From assembly GCF_006124995.1 (NCBI RefSeq), contig NZ_QEWN01000016.1, forward strand, positions 1 through 40,741: 40,741 bases of DNA, written 5' to 3'. Positions 18,624 to 27,605 of the stretch are shown one piece after another; position 1 is the stretch's first letter; each line of letters begins with the position of its first letter. The stretch comes from Vibrio sp. Hep-1b-8. Lineage in GTDB: Bacteria > Pseudomonadota > Gammaproteobacteria > Enterobacterales > Vibrionaceae. A model generated the notes under the pieces. The model saw only the letters and a list, made by a program, of their open reading frames with translations, was not told the DNA's origin and searched no databases. Both the position numbers and the translations under genes were made by a program.

Positions 18624-18650
18624 AAAAAGCCAGCGATACGCTGGCTTTTT
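18624..18650. terminator. Bidirectional terminator barrel gene / aspC
   Basis: Perfect 12-bp stem AAAAAGCCAGCG/CGCTGGCTTTTT (18624-18635, 18639-18650) between two convergent genes. Confidence 0.92.
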
Positions 18651-18667
18651 AAGTTGTTTGACCGCGA

Positions 18668-19858
18668 TTAAAGAACCGCAGCGATACCTTTACAAAGAGG
18701 TAACATGTTTGAACGAGTCATACCTGCAACACTGATGCGGCCAGAACCTACGATGTAGATAGCGAACTCATCTTTTAGGCGTTCAACTTGCTCTTTGCTC
18801 AAGCCAGAGAAGGAGAACATGCCGTTTTGACGTTCGATAAAGCTAAAGTCTGCATCAACACCTTGCTCTTTTAGTGTCACTACGAATAGTTCACGCATTT
18901 GTTGAATACGGTCACGCATCTCTTTCACTTCTTGTTCCCATTCTGCACGAAGTTCTGGGTTGTCCAGAATGTGAGTAACAACCGCACTGCCGTGTGCTGG
19001 TGGGTTTGAGTAGATAGAGCGGATAATCGCTTTAACTTGTGAGAATGCTGTAGTCGCGACTTCTTCAGATGCTGCTACGATTGTGAATGCACCGACACGC
19101 TCGTTGTACAGACCAAAGTTTTTAGAGAACGAGCTAGCAACCAGAATCTCTTGGTTGTACTGAGCAAAAATACGTAGGCCTTGAGCGTCTTCCTCAACGC
19201 CTTTTGCAAAACCTTGGTATGCGAAGTCGAACAGAGGTAGAAGCTTTTTATCCGCAACCAATTTCGCCAGCTCTTGCCACTCTGCTTCCGTTGGGTCGAT
19301 ACCCGTTGGGTTGTGACAGCAGCCGTGCAGTAGAACAACATCGCCTTCAGCCGCATTTTCTAGGTCGGCTAGCATTGCAGCAAAGTCTTTGTCTTTCGTT
19401 TCTGCGTTGTAGTAAGTGTATTGAGCTGTTTCAAGACCAGCAGCAGTGAATACACCGTTGTGGTTTGCCCAAGTAGGGTTACTGATCCAGATTTTAGCGC
19501 CGCCTAGTTGGCGTTTGATAAACTCACCTGCAACGCGAAGTGCACCTGTACCACCTGGTGCTTGTGCAGTTTTTGCCAATTTGTTCGCAACAATCGCAGA
19601 ATCAGCACCGAAAAGCAGTTTTTGAACTGCCAGTGCGTACTCAGCCGTGCCTTCGATAGTTAAGTATGATTTGGTTTTCTCTGTTTCGACAAGCGCTTTT
19701 TCCGCTTTCTTAACAGTTGCAAGAACAGGGGTTTCGCCTTGTTCAGTTTTGTAGATACCAACGCCAAGGTTAATCTTTTCAGCACGGGGATCTTTTTTAA
19801 ATTCTTCAGTAAGGCCAAGAATAGGGTCTGCGGGAGCAGCAACTACTTTTTCAAACAT
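18668..19858 (-). CDS. aspC: Aspartate aminotransferase
   Basis: Cytoplasmic PLP enzyme exchanging amino groups between aspartate/glutamate and oxaloacetate/2-oxoglutarate. Starting at [16 protein letters not shown] gives 396 residues, the E. coli length, and the same N-terminal pattern; an ATG two codons upstream is less likely. The PLP lysine is Lys246 in [15 protein letters not shown], the cofactor-anchoring NPTG is at about 183-186, the tyrosine that holds PLP is in DFAYQGF, and the substrate-carboxylate arginine is in [10 protein letters not shown] near the C-terminus. A single transcription unit. Confidence 0.95.
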   Translation of the reverse strand: MFEKVVAAPADPILGLTEEFKKDPRAEKINLGVGIYKTEQGETPVLATVKKAEKALVETEKTKSYLTIEGTAEYALAVQKLLFGADSAIVANKLAKTAQAPGGTGALRVAGEFIKRQLGGAKIWISNPTWANHNGVFTAAGLETAQYTYYNAETKDKDFAAMLADLENAAEGDVVLLHGCCHNPTGIDPTEAEWQELAKLVADKKLLPLFDFAYQGFAKGVEEDAQGLRIFAQYNQEILVASSFSKNFGLYNERVGAFTIVAASEEVATTAFSQVKAIIRSIYSNPPAHGSAVVTHILDNPELRAEWEQEVKEMRDRIQQMRELFVVTLKEQGVDADFSFIERQNGMFSFSGLSKEQVERLKDEFAIYIVGSGRISVAGMTRSNMLPLCKGIAAVL

Positions 19859-20006
19859 AATCATCGTCCATGTTTATCGAAGGGAGGATATAAGTAACTC
19901 GGTTATTTATACCTGTCAAAACGGAGTGAGACAACAACCAATGTAAATAAAATTTCAAAAACAATGCGATTTTGTTGTATTGGCAAATCAAATATATATT
20001 TCTATA

Positions 20007-20040
20007 TAAAAAGTCCCTTTAATCAAACGATAAAAGGGAC
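20007..20040 (-). terminator. Terminator of the decayed HD-GYP gene
   Basis: Stem GTCCCTTT/AAAGGGAC (20013-20020, 20033-20040) followed on the minus strand by TTTTTA. It lies 36 bases past the remnant's stop codon and appears intact. Confidence 0.8.
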
Positions 20041-20075
20041 ATTAGTCTAGCGAAAATAGAACCACTATCAGGGGA

Positions 20076-20585
20076 TTAGGCGTGCATCAGTTTTTCGAGT
20101 TCGTTTTCCTTTGCTTCCATACTGCGATACTTATCTGCTATCGCAACGAATTCGTCTTCAATCGCAAGAAAAGCCTCAACAATCTCGGGATCAAAATGAG
20201 AGCCATTTCCTTCAAGGATAATCGATTTTGCTTTTTCATGGCTGAAGGCTTTTTTGTATACACGTTCAGAGATAAGTGCGTCATAAACGTCCGCTAGTGC
20301 CATTAATCGACTTGAAATAGGGATTTCTTGCTCTTTAAGTCCATTGGGATAGCCGCTACCGTTCCACTTTTCGTGGTGAGTGAGCGAAATTTCTTTAGCC
20401 AGTTTTAGAAACGAATTACTACCGAGTTGCTTTTCTGCCATTGATAACGCTTTAGCGCCAATCTCTGGGTGGTCCTTCATGACCTCGAACTCTTCATCGG
20501 TCAACAGCGCTTGATGGTGTTCAAACTGTGCAAAATGCTTAGCCAGCGCTCGAACATATTCCTGAGTTCGTTTGGTGGTGCTTTT
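20076..20585 (-). pseudogene. Remnant of an HD-GYP cyclic-di-GMP phosphodiesterase
   Basis: The reading frame from 20504 encodes the C-terminal part of an HD-GYP domain: LTDEEFEVMKDHPEIGAKAL, LTHHEKWNGSGYPNGL (the GYP motif), ALADVYDALISERVYKKAF and a helical tail. Reading upstream in the same frame to the stop at 20586-20588 gives KSTTKRTQEYVRALAKHF, the helix that precedes the catalytic core in this family (usual form H-I-x-R-T-Q-x-Y-V-R-A-L-A). Between these, about 25-30 residues holding the LHDIGKVGIPD signature with the HD metal ligands are missing without a frameshift, and the N-terminal receiver domain usual for this class is absent. There is no ATG or GTG start in the upstream part, only TTG at 20504. 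asnS lies 111 bases further upstream. A short GYP-only protein from TTG is possible but would be catalytically dead. Confidence 0.75.
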
Positions 20586-20645
20586 CTAATACCAGCTATG
20601 ATAAGTAAGTGTTCAAATTTCTATACTTGAATTGCAACTGGCATA

Positions 20646-20673
20646 AAAAACCTCCGCGCTGGCGGAGGTTTTT
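20646..20673 (-). terminator. asnS terminator
   Basis: Perfect 12-bp stem AAAAACCTCCGC/GCGGAGGTTTTT (20646-20657, 20662-20673), beginning 23 bases after the asnS stop on the minus strand, with T-runs on both sides. Confidence 0.9.
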
Positions 20674-20696
20674 ATAGATTGAGTTAACTTCGATGA

Positions 20697-22097
20697 TTAG
20701 AAGTTTGCAGAGCGTGGTGTACGTGGGAATGGGATCACGTCACGAACGTTGCCCATGCCTGTTACGTAAGACACAAGACGCTCAAAACCTAGACCGAAAC
20801 CAGCGTGTGGCACAGTGCCGTAACGACGCAGGTCACGGTACCAGCTCATGTGCTCAGGGTCGATTCCCATTTCACGCATACGTGCATCAAGAACATCTAG
20901 ACGCTCTTCACGTTGAGAGCCACCAATGATTTCACCGATACCCGGAGCTAGAACATCCATCGCTGCAACTGTTTTGCCATCGTTGTTAAGACGCATGTAG
21001 AACGCTTTAATGTCTTTCGGGTAGTTCTTAACGATTACTGGCGCTTTGAAGTGTTCTTCTGCTAGGTAACGCTCATGCTCAGAAGACATGTCGATACCCC
21101 ATTCAACAGGGAACTCAAACTCACGACCAGAATCCAGAAGGATTTGAATTGCGTCGGTGTAGTCTACCTGTGCGAAGTCTGAAGATACAAACTGTTCAAG
21201 GCGAGTAATCGCTTGTTTGTCGATGCGTTGGGCAAAGAACTCTAGGTCATCACGACGCTCTTCTAGTACCGCTTTGAATACGTACTTCAGCATGTCTTCG
21301 GCAAGCTTCGCTACGTCGTCTAGTTCTGCAAATGCCACTTCAGGCTCTACCATCCAGAACTCCGCTAGGTGGCGACTGGTGTTAGAGTTTTCAGCGCGGA
21401 ACGTTGGGCCGAAAGTGTAAACTTTGCTTAGTGCACAAGCGTAAGCTTCTGCGTTTAGCTGACCTGATACAGTCAGGAAAGTCTCTTTACCGAAAAAGTC
21501 TTCGTTGTAGTCAACTTTACCTGCGTCAGTACGAGGTAGGTTTTCCATGTCTAGCGTAGATACGCGGAACATTTCACCTGCACCTTCCGCATCTGAAGCC
21601 GTGATCAGTGGTGCTGATACCCAGAAGTAACCTTGTTCGTGGTAGAAACGGTGGATCGCTTGAGAAAGACAGTTACGAACACGTGCAACTGCACCGATGA
21701 CGTTAGTGCGAGGGCGTAGATGCGCTACTTCACGTAAGTATTCGATAGAGTGACGAGTTTTTGCCATTGGGTAAGTTTCAGCATCTTCAACCCAACCAAC
21801 AACTTTAACGTCAGTCGCGGCAAGCTCAAAGTCTTGACCACTTGCTGGAGATTCAACAATCTTACCTGTTACTTCGACAGAGCAGCCTGTTGTAAGCTTT
21901 AGTACTTCGTCGTTGTAATTATTAAGATTATTAGGGACCACGGCCTGAATCGGGTCGAAACAAGAGCCGTCATAAATGGCAAGGAAAGAGATTCCAGCTT
22001 TGGAATCACGACGTGAACGGATCCAGCCACGAACAGTCACTTCACTGTCTACTGCTAGCTGACCTTTCAAAACGTCTGATACAGGCGCGTAAGTCAT
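20697..22097 (-). CDS. asnS: Asparaginyl-tRNA synthetase
   Basis: Class IIb aminoacyl-tRNA synthetase charging tRNA-Asn. 466 residues from [12 protein letters not shown], the E. coli length; an upstream in-frame ATG (MENISN) would add six residues but has no ribosome binding site, while GGAG lies 12 bases before the chosen start. The N-terminal anticodon-binding OB fold contains [26 protein letters not shown]; motif 2 is [21 protein letters not shown] and motif 3 is [15 protein letters not shown]. The C-terminus [11 protein letters not shown] matches E. coli (NASF). The leader can fold into an attenuator-like hairpin. Confidence 0.97.
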   Translation of the reverse strand: MTYAPVSDVLKGQLAVDSEVTVRGWIRSRRDSKAGISFLAIYDGSCFDPIQAVVPNNLNNYNDEVLKLTTGCSVEVTGKIVESPASGQDFELAATDVKVVGWVEDAETYPMAKTRHSIEYLREVAHLRPRTNVIGAVARVRNCLSQAIHRFYHEQGYFWVSAPLITASDAEGAGEMFRVSTLDMENLPRTDAGKVDYNEDFFGKETFLTVSGQLNAEAYACALSKVYTFGPTFRAENSNTSRHLAEFWMVEPEVAFAELDDVAKLAEDMLKYVFKAVLEERRDDLEFFAQRIDKQAITRLEQFVSSDFAQVDYTDAIQILLDSGREFEFPVEWGIDMSSEHERYLAEEHFKAPVIVKNYPKDIKAFYMRLNNDGKTVAAMDVLAPGIGEIIGGSQREERLDVLDARMREMGIDPEHMSWYRDLRRYGTVPHAGFGLGFERLVSYVTGMGNVRDVIPFPRTPRSANF

Positions 22098-22121
22098 GTT
22101 TGAAATATTCTCCATTGAGGT

Positions 22122-22180
22122 AAAAATTCAACCCAATGCGTGATACTCAATAGAATAAATAATGAGCAAACATTGGGTTG
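22122..22180 (-). promoter_or_regulatory. asnS: Attenuator-like leader hairpin of asnS
   Basis: Perfect 10-bp arms CAACCCAATG (22129-22138) and CATTGGGTTG (22171-22180) with a 32-base loop that itself can pair (GCTCA with TGAGT). On the minus strand the closing arm is followed by AATTTTTACC, so the structure resembles an intrinsic terminator placed between promoter and coding sequence. A minimal frame MFAHYLFY lies in the loop and carries no Asn codons. Confidence 0.45.
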
Positions 22181-22206
22181 GATAGAATTCTATAGATTCA
22201 ATGGAA

Positions 22207-22235
22207 CATATTACCTTTCAAATATTATGCTTCAA
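22207..22235 (-). promoter_or_regulatory. asnS: Likely asnS promoter
   Basis: On the minus strand TTGAAG, exactly 17 bases, then AATATG. Transcription would start near 22200 and give a leader of about 100 bases that contains the palindrome ATAGAATTCTAT (22183-22194) and the hairpin at 22129-22180. Confidence 0.4.
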
Positions 22236-22277
22236 CCTTTATTGTCACTTAGTCGAACAAAAAATCCCATTATTCGC

Positions 22278-23891
22278 CTATTTCTTGCCAGAAAGTGTGA
22301 ATTGATCGAGTAGAGTCTCAAGATGTTCAGAAAGTTGCTCAAGATTCATACTGATATCGTGGGTCTTAGCCGCAGACTCTGATGTTTGATTGGCATGTCG
22401 GGTAATGACTTGTACTTTGTTTTGGACTTGGTGGCTCAGTTCTGCCGTATTGCTGGATTGTTGTTGGATGCTATTGGCATGAGCGAGAGCTTGTTTCATC
22501 TCTTGAACGACTTCAGACATAGCTTGGGACAATGCTTCAATCTCTGTTGAACGTTCGTGAGCGGTTCCACAGACCGTGTCGACGGAAGCCAGCGAGGCCT
22601 CACTGTCTTGCTGGAACTGAGAAATGATTGCTTCGATACTGCTGGTCGCTTCAGCGGTGCGACTTGCTAGATTACGAACTTCCTCAGCAACCACTGCGAA
22701 ACCACGACCTTGTTCGCCCGCTCGAGCGGCTTCGATAGCGGCATTAAGTGCCAACAAATTGGTTTGTTCCGCGACACCTTTAATGACTTCGAGAATGCTA
22801 GATACCTCAGCAGTCTGGTTGTTGAGTTCGACAATGCTATCTTTGACTTGCTCGATATCGGTCACTAGTCCCTTGATCTCATGGCTGGCACTATGTGCTT
22901 TCTCTGCACTTTGCTCCGCGATACGCGTGGTGTGCTTGATCAACGATGAGGCGTTTTCGGTCGCTTGTTCAACCTGAACCTGCTGAGACTGCATCTGTTC
23001 AATGTTGTATTGCACCTCAGCGGTTTCAGTTTGCTGATTGGTCGCTGCACTGTCTGTCACTTGAGCAACTTGGGTCAGTTCAGATGCGCTACTTGCGACT
23101 TTATGCGACGTGGATTGAACCTGAACTAGGCTATCGTTGACGGTGTCCATAAAAGAGTTAATCGCACCAGATAGCTGGCCGATCTCGTCATTTTGCTTAC
23201 TATCAAGACGCTGAGAGAGATCTTTGGTTTCGCTAAGGCTTTGCATAAAGCCGGAGGTTTTCTGAATCGGTCTAACGATGATTTTACGGATGAGACCCAG
23301 AGTGATCAGAAAGCCAACAAAACCGAATGCAGACATGATGGCTAGAGCGATCAGCGCTCGGTCCTTAATGAGGTCGTTAACATGAGAGAGGTTGTATTCG
23401 AGACGAATTGCACCTAGGACTTCGCCTTCTGGCGCTATATGACAGGCAACACAGTTCGTGCCGCGATAGTTTTCGCTTGCTTTCATTGGTAAGGCAACAA
23501 CGATGCCTTTGCCCCAATCGGCAGAGAAAGGTTCTATAACCAACTCACCGTTAAGTGCACGCTGGTCGATATCATCGACAGGTTTCTGGTTCTCTTGACC
23601 AGCGCCGTATAACTTACTGACGACTTCACCGCGCAAAACCCTAACTTGTTCAATACCGTCTTGCGCTAATGCTTTTTGTCGTAAAGTCTCTTTTTGCGCC
23701 ATTGTGCCCGTTAACATCATCATGTTCAGGCTGTCGAAATAGTTACTTGCTTTGTCGTGTAGTTGTTCACTTAGCACCGAGTTTATTAACTCTCGCTGCT
23801 GTAAATATTGGTAGGTGGTAGATGCAACAAGTACTAAGCCGAAGACCGTAACCAGTGTGATGAGCAATTTATTTGTTATGGATATGCGCAT
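22278..23891 (-). CDS. Methyl-accepting chemotaxis protein with periplasmic c-type haem motif
   Basis: 537 residues: TM1 about 9-28, a periplasmic sensor about 29-177, TM2 about 178-202, HAMP about 203-255 and a cytoplasmic signalling domain whose hairpin tip is [35 protein letters not shown]. The sensor contains Cys147-Val-Ala-Cys150-His151 in [20 protein letters not shown], the CxxCH motif for covalent haem c attachment; it is the only CxxCH in the protein. Similar haem-binding sensors in Geobacter chemoreceptors respond to redox potential or gas ligands, so taxis towards or away from oxygen, NO or redox state is inferred. The C-terminus (QFTLSGKK) has no NWETF-type CheR-docking pentapeptide, so adaptation would depend on other receptors. 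Divergent from queD; no chemotaxis genes nearby. Confidence 0.9.
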   Translation of the reverse strand: MRISITNKLLITLVTVFGLVLVASTTYQYLQQRELINSVLSEQLHDKASNYFDSLNMMMLTGTMAQKETLRQKALAQDGIEQVRVLRGEVVSKLYGAGQENQKPVDDIDQRALNGELVIEPFSADWGKGIVVALPMKASENYRGTNCVACHIAPEGEVLGAIRLEYNLSHVNDLIKDRALIALAIMSAFGFVGFLITLGLIRKIIVRPIQKTSGFMQSLSETKDLSQRLDSKQNDEIGQLSGAINSFMDTVNDSLVQVQSTSHKVASSASELTQVAQVTDSAATNQQTETAEVQYNIEQMQSQQVQVEQATENASSLIKHTTRIAEQSAEKAHSASHEIKGLVTDIEQVKDSIVELNNQTAEVSSILEVIKGVAEQTNLLALNAAIEAARAGEQGRGFAVVAEEVRNLASRTAEATSSIEAIISQFQQDSEASLASVDTVCGTAHERSTEIEALSQAMSEVVQEMKQALAHANSIQQQSSNTAELSHQVQNKVQVITRHANQTSESAAKTHDISMNLEQLSEHLETLLDQFTLSGKK

Positions 23892-24180
23892 TATCAGAAA
23901 TAGTATTAATAATTGGAATAGACTTCAAAAAGTCTCGCTTATCTATCGACGGAAGGGAAGACGGTAAATTTTATACTGTGACCTTACTCTCTGTGAGGCT
24001 TTTGTAAATGTGATGTAAGGGGACTGTAAACAAGCAATTGACGTGCGACATTATTTCGACGTTCTAGAGGGTTTTTTCTGCGGGCAAGCGATTTCCTTAT
24101 TGCAATCTGACCTGCAAAGCTTGTCACTACTATACTTATTCCTTAGTATTGCGCCTCTTTCGAAAAGCCTGAGAATCAAA

Positions 24181-24543
24181 ATGAAAACTGAATTATACAA
24201 AGAGTTTATGTTTGAAGCGGCACACCACCTTCCACACGTTCCTGAAGGGCATAAGTGTGGGCGCTTGCACGGCCACTCTTTCTTAGTTCGCCTCTATGTT
24301 GAAGGTGAAGTTGACCCACATACAGGCTGGGTTGTCGACTTCGCTGAAATCAAAGCTGCGTTTAAGCCTATTTATGATCGACTAGACCACTACTATCTAA
24401 ATGATATTGAGGGGTTAGAGAACCCGACCAGTGAGGTGCTGGCAAAGTGGATCTGGAACGAGCTTAAGCCGAGTCTGCCGCTTCTCAGCAAAGTAGAAAT
24501 AAAAGAAACCTGCACCGCGGGATGTATTTACAAGGGTGAATAA
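24181..24543 (+). CDS. queD: 6-carboxy-5,6,7,8-tetrahydropterin synthase
   Basis: QueD converts dihydroneopterin triphosphate to carboxytetrahydropterin, the first dedicated step to queuosine. The frame is open 46 codons further upstream, but [17 protein letters not shown] is the family start and gives 120 residues, the usual length. Zinc ligands are His in FEAAHHL and the pair in CGRLHGHSF; the catalytic Cys is in HKCGRLHGH, and [10 protein letters not shown] plus [11 protein letters not shown] match the family. The upstream 5' region shows no preQ1 riboswitch that I can recognise. Monocistronic with its own terminator. Confidence 0.95.
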   Translation: MKTELYKEFMFEAAHHLPHVPEGHKCGRLHGHSFLVRLYVEGEVDPHTGWVVDFAEIKAAFKPIYDRLDHYYLNDIEGLENPTSEVLAKWIWNELKPSLPLLSKVEIKETCTAGCIYKGE

Positions 24544-24560
24544 TCTCCTGATGTAGAGTA

Positions 24561-24587
24561 AAAAAGCGAAGCATACTTCGCTTTTTT
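24561..24587. terminator. Bidirectional terminator queD / sdaA
   Basis: Perfect 11-bp stem AAAAAGCGAAG/CTTCGCTTTTT (24561-24571, 24576-24586) between convergent genes, with T-runs on both strands. Confidence 0.92.
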
Positions 24588-24605
24588 TGGGTTCATCAGT
24601 AAAGT

Positions 24606-25967
24606 TTAGCAAATAACTTTAATTGCTAAGCCACCTTGAGATGTTTCACGGTACTTAGCATTCATGTCTTTACCTGTCTCTAGCATTGTTTCGATAACTT
24701 TATCTAGAGAAACTGTTGGAGCTGACGAGCGACGTAGCGCCATACGCGTAGAGTTAATTGCTTTAACCGCTGCGATGCCGTTACGTTCAATACATGGTAC
24801 TTGAACCTGACCCGCTACTGGGTCACATGTTAGACCTAGGTTGTGTTCCATCGCGATTTCAGCTGCCATACAAACTTGCTCTGGGCTACCACCCATCAGT
24901 TCGGCTAGACCAGCTGCTGCCATTGAACATGCAACACCGACTTCGCCTTGACAACCTACTTCAGCACCTGAGATTGAAGCGTTACGCTTATAAAGACCGC
25001 CGATTGCGCCAGAAGCCGCGAAGTAACGGATGTAGTCTTTTTCAGTCACAGTCTGAATGAACTTATCGTAGTAAGCCAGTACCGCAGGAATGATGCCACA
25101 AGCACCGTTAGTTGGCGCTGTTACAACACGGCCACCTGCTGCGTTTTCTTCGTTAACGGCAAACGCAAACATGTTTACCCAGTCAACAACAGACATTGGG
25201 TCGTTAGTGGTTTTTTCAGAAGTCAGCAACTGTTGACGTAGTGCCGCTGCACGACGTGGCACACGCAGTGGACCAGGTAGGATACCTTCTGTATTCATAC
25301 CGCGATCCATACAGTCACGCATTGTCTTCCAAATATTGGCGAAGTAAGTACGTGACTCTTCATCTGAGTGCAGAACCGCTTGGTTTTTCATCACTAGTGT
25401 ACTGATAGATAAACCGTGTTCTTTACACTGATTCACAAGCTCTTCGGCGGTTGTGAATTCGTAAGGTGTTTTAATCGGGTTTTCTTCTTCTTTGCCGAAG
25501 TTTTCTTCATCAACAATGAAGCCACCACCGATAGAGTAGTAAGTCTTTGAGTACACTTTTTCGTCACCGATCCAAGCGTGGATCTGCATGCCGTTTTCAT
25601 GTAGCTCTAGGTTGGTCGTATGGAAGTTCATACCACCTTCTTTCGGGAACGATACTGTATGACAGTGCATGCCAACAGGAAGGCGCTCAGTTTCTTCTAC
25701 GCGTGCAATAAAGCCCGGAATAGAATCAATATCCACTTTCTCAGGGGTGTTGCCAGCAAGACCCATGATGATAGCGATATCTGTGTGGTGACCTTTCCCT
25801 GTCAGTGATAGTGATCCATAAACGTCAACGGTGATTTTAGTGATGTCGCGCAATTTTCCCATTGAGCGTAAGTCATCAATAAACTCTTTACCCGCTTTCA
25901 TTGGTCCCACGGTATGTGAGCTTGAAGGACCAACACCGATTTTATAGATGTCAAAAACACTAATCAT
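24606..25967 (-). CDS. sdaA: L-serine deaminase (iron-sulfur serine dehydratase)
   Basis: Converts L-serine to pyruvate and ammonia with a [4Fe-4S] cluster, in the cytoplasm. 453 residues, close to the 454 of E. coli SdaA, in the single-chain type. It begins [22 protein letters not shown], the family signature. Cluster cysteines are expected among [34 protein letters not shown] and [15 protein letters not shown]. It lies downstream of the serine transporter gene on the same strand (95 bases apart), so uptake and deamination of serine are expressed as a pair. A hairpin in the gap may lower sdaA expression relative to sdaC. Confidence 0.95.
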   Translation of the reverse strand: MISVFDIYKIGVGPSSSHTVGPMKAGKEFIDDLRSMGKLRDITKITVDVYGSLSLTGKGHHTDIAIIMGLAGNTPEKVDIDSIPGFIARVEETERLPVGMHCHTVSFPKEGGMNFHTTNLELHENGMQIHAWIGDEKVYSKTYYSIGGGFIVDEENFGKEEENPIKTPYEFTTAEELVNQCKEHGLSISTLVMKNQAVLHSDEESRTYFANIWKTMRDCMDRGMNTEGILPGPLRVPRRAAALRQQLLTSEKTTNDPMSVVDWVNMFAFAVNEENAAGGRVVTAPTNGACGIIPAVLAYYDKFIQTVTEKDYIRYFAASGAIGGLYKRNASISGAEVGCQGEVGVACSMAAAGLAELMGGSPEQVCMAAEIAMEHNLGLTCDPVAGQVQVPCIERNGIAAVKAINSTRMALRRSSAPTVSLDKVIETMLETGKDMNAKYRETSQGGLAIKVIC

Positions 25968-25985
25968 ATCGATTACCTCAAAAGT

Positions 25986-26012
25986 AAGCCTCCCAGGGGG
26001 ATAGGGAGGCTT
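25986..26012 (-). terminator. Hairpin between sdaC and sdaA
   Basis: Perfect 9-bp stem AAGCCTCCC/GGGAGGCTT (25986-25994, 26004-26012). On the minus strand the stem is followed by ACTTTTGAGG, a poor T-run, so partial read-through from sdaC into sdaA is likely. The strong T-run is on the plus strand. Confidence 0.6.
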
Positions 26013-26062
26013 TTTATTATCGTTATATTCTTGGATTAATCAGACTAAAGTCAGTCTAGTGA

Positions 26063-27316
26063 TTAAAGAGCGCCGTAGATTACAGAACTAATTGCCGCAA
26101 GACCACAGATTGTTGTGAAAATCTGTACTGGAGCAGAAGTTTTGTACTTAGCCATTGCAGGAACTTTCTGCATCGCGAATACAGGCATTAGGAACAAGAT
26201 AGCTGCAATCATTGGAGCGCCCATTGTCTCAATCATGCCTAGGATGCTCGGGTTAACGATAGCAACGATCCAAGTAGTGATAACGATGAACAGCAGAGAA
26301 CCTTTTTCGATCTTGCTTACAGGCGATTTAGCGCGAGACTTGATTAGACCAACTAGACCTTCATGCGCACCTAGGAAGTGACCGAAGTAGCTAGAAGTAA
26401 TCGCTGCAAATGCAACTAGAGGACCCATGTAAGAAATCAGTGGAGATTCATGCACGTTCGCTAGGTAAGAAAGAACAGAGATGTTTTGCTCTTTAGCCAG
26501 CGCTAGCTGCTCTGGAGATAGAGAAAGTACTACAGAGAACACGAAGAACATTACGAAGCCCATAAGCATCATCGCAGCACCACCAGTGATAGAGTCAGTT
26601 TTCTTAACTGCATCTTCACCGTACTGTAGGCGTTGTTCTTTAGAGAACTGAGAAATGATAGGACTGTGGTTGAAAGAGAACACGATGATAGGAATTGCTA
26701 GCCATACAACTGTTGGCATTGCGCTCCAGTCTGGTGCTACTTCAATCATCGACGTGTTCCAATCAGGGATAAGGTAAAAAGAAAGAGCAAGAAGGATTGC
26801 AACAAGTGGGTAAACCATTGCTGAAGTCGCTTTTAGCATCAATTCTTTACCAAATACCACACCCGCAGTCATTGCTGCGATAAGTGCGCCTGATAGTAAC
26901 CAACGAGGAATGGATTCCATACCCATTTGGTTTACTAGGAATGAATCGACCGTGTTTGTAATACCAACACCGTAAATTAGAACGATTGGGTAGATAGCGA
27001 AGAAGTAAGCAAAAGTAATAAGGTTTGCGCCAGTCTTACCAAAATGTTCTTCAACAGTGTCTGTAATGTCAGCTTCAGGGTTTTTCGCTGATAGTACAAA
27101 ACGTGCTAGAGATTTATGAGCGAACCAAGTCATTGGTGCCGCGATTAGAGCAAGGATAACTAATGGCCAAAAACCACCAGCACCCGCTTTAATAGGAAGG
27201 AAAAGCACGCCAGCACCTACCGCAGTACCGAAAAGCGACAGACACCAAGTGAAGTCTTTGTAAGTAAACTTACTAGACGATTGTGCGGTTGAAGCCGCAG
27301 AAGTTGTAGTATTCAT
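26063..27316 (-). CDS. sdaC: Serine transporter, HAAAP family
   Basis: 417 residues with about eleven hydrophobic segments, an inner-membrane H(+)-coupled amino-acid permease. The start TWCLSLFGTAVGAGVLFLPIKAGAGGFWPL is the family signature of the hydroxy/aromatic amino acid permeases, and the rest follows E. coli SdaC. Serine as the substrate is inferred from the family and from sdaA immediately downstream. The upstream region has a TTGACA element overlapped by a palindrome and several CTAATGT repeats, so regulated expression is likely. Confidence 0.88.
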   Translation of the reverse strand: MNTTTSAASTAQSSSKFTYKDFTWCLSLFGTAVGAGVLFLPIKAGAGGFWPLVILALIAAPMTWFAHKSLARFVLSAKNPEADITDTVEEHFGKTGANLITFAYFFAIYPIVLIYGVGITNTVDSFLVNQMGMESIPRWLLSGALIAAMTAGVVFGKELMLKATSAMVYPLVAILLALSFYLIPDWNTSMIEVAPDWSAMPTVVWLAIPIIVFSFNHSPIISQFSKEQRLQYGEDAVKKTDSITGGAAMMLMGFVMFFVFSVVLSLSPEQLALAKEQNISVLSYLANVHESPLISYMGPLVAFAAITSSYFGHFLGAHEGLVGLIKSRAKSPVSKIEKGSLLFIVITTWIVAIVNPSILGMIETMGAPMIAAILFLMPVFAMQKVPAMAKYKTSAPVQIFTTICGLAAISSVIYGAL

Positions 27317-27428
27317 TTTGTGATACTCATTTTTGGGAACAGGAAATAAGTCGGGGGCAATTTTGCATAAAAATCTTGCAGGAAAACTAGATCTAAATCA
27401 TGAATTGATGCGAGCTATGTAATGATAT

Positions 27429-27446
27429 GTCAAAAACAGGTTTTTG
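27429..27446 (-). promoter_or_regulatory. sdaC: -35 element and overlapping palindrome upstream of sdaC
   Basis: The 7-2-7 palindrome CAAAAACAGGTTTTTG (27431-27446) overlaps TTGACA on the minus strand (27434-27429). No good -10 box lies 17 bases further (GCATCA), typical of a controlled promoter. The start codon of sdaC is about 113 bases downstream. Confidence 0.4.
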
Positions 27447-27479
27447 CTCACGAAAATGATGTGCTACTAGTGATTTATG

Positions 27480-27508
27480 CTAATGTGTGACATTAGAAAA
27501 TCTAATGT
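27480..27508. promoter_or_regulatory. CTAATGT repeats upstream of sdaC
   Basis: A perfect 7-3-7 palindrome CTAATGT-GTG-ACATTAG (27480-27496), a further direct copy CTAATGT at 27502-27508 and another CTAATGT at 27571-27577. They lie between the sdaC promoter region and the end of the NUDIX gene. A regulator-binding array is inferred; no known consensus is matched with confidence. Confidence 0.4.
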
Positions 27509-27605
27509 TGTTATTATTTTGTTTTATCTTTGTCGCAAGAAAACGGTTGCCTTATTGATAGTTAATTTAACTAATGTGAACAGAATATGTTGTTGTATGA
27601 GTAAA

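Noticed and set aside
23990..24035. TGTAAA sequences resembling TyrR half-boxes between the chemoreceptor gene and queD
   Set aside because: Neither has the paired TTTACA half at the right spacing.
24043..24180. N-terminal extension of queD by 46 codons
   Set aside because: The family starts at MKTELYKEF, and the extension is an unrelated hydrophobic stretch.
24544..24605. Possible preQ1 riboswitch near queD
   Set aside because: No pseudoknot-like pattern upstream; the downstream hairpin is a plain terminator.
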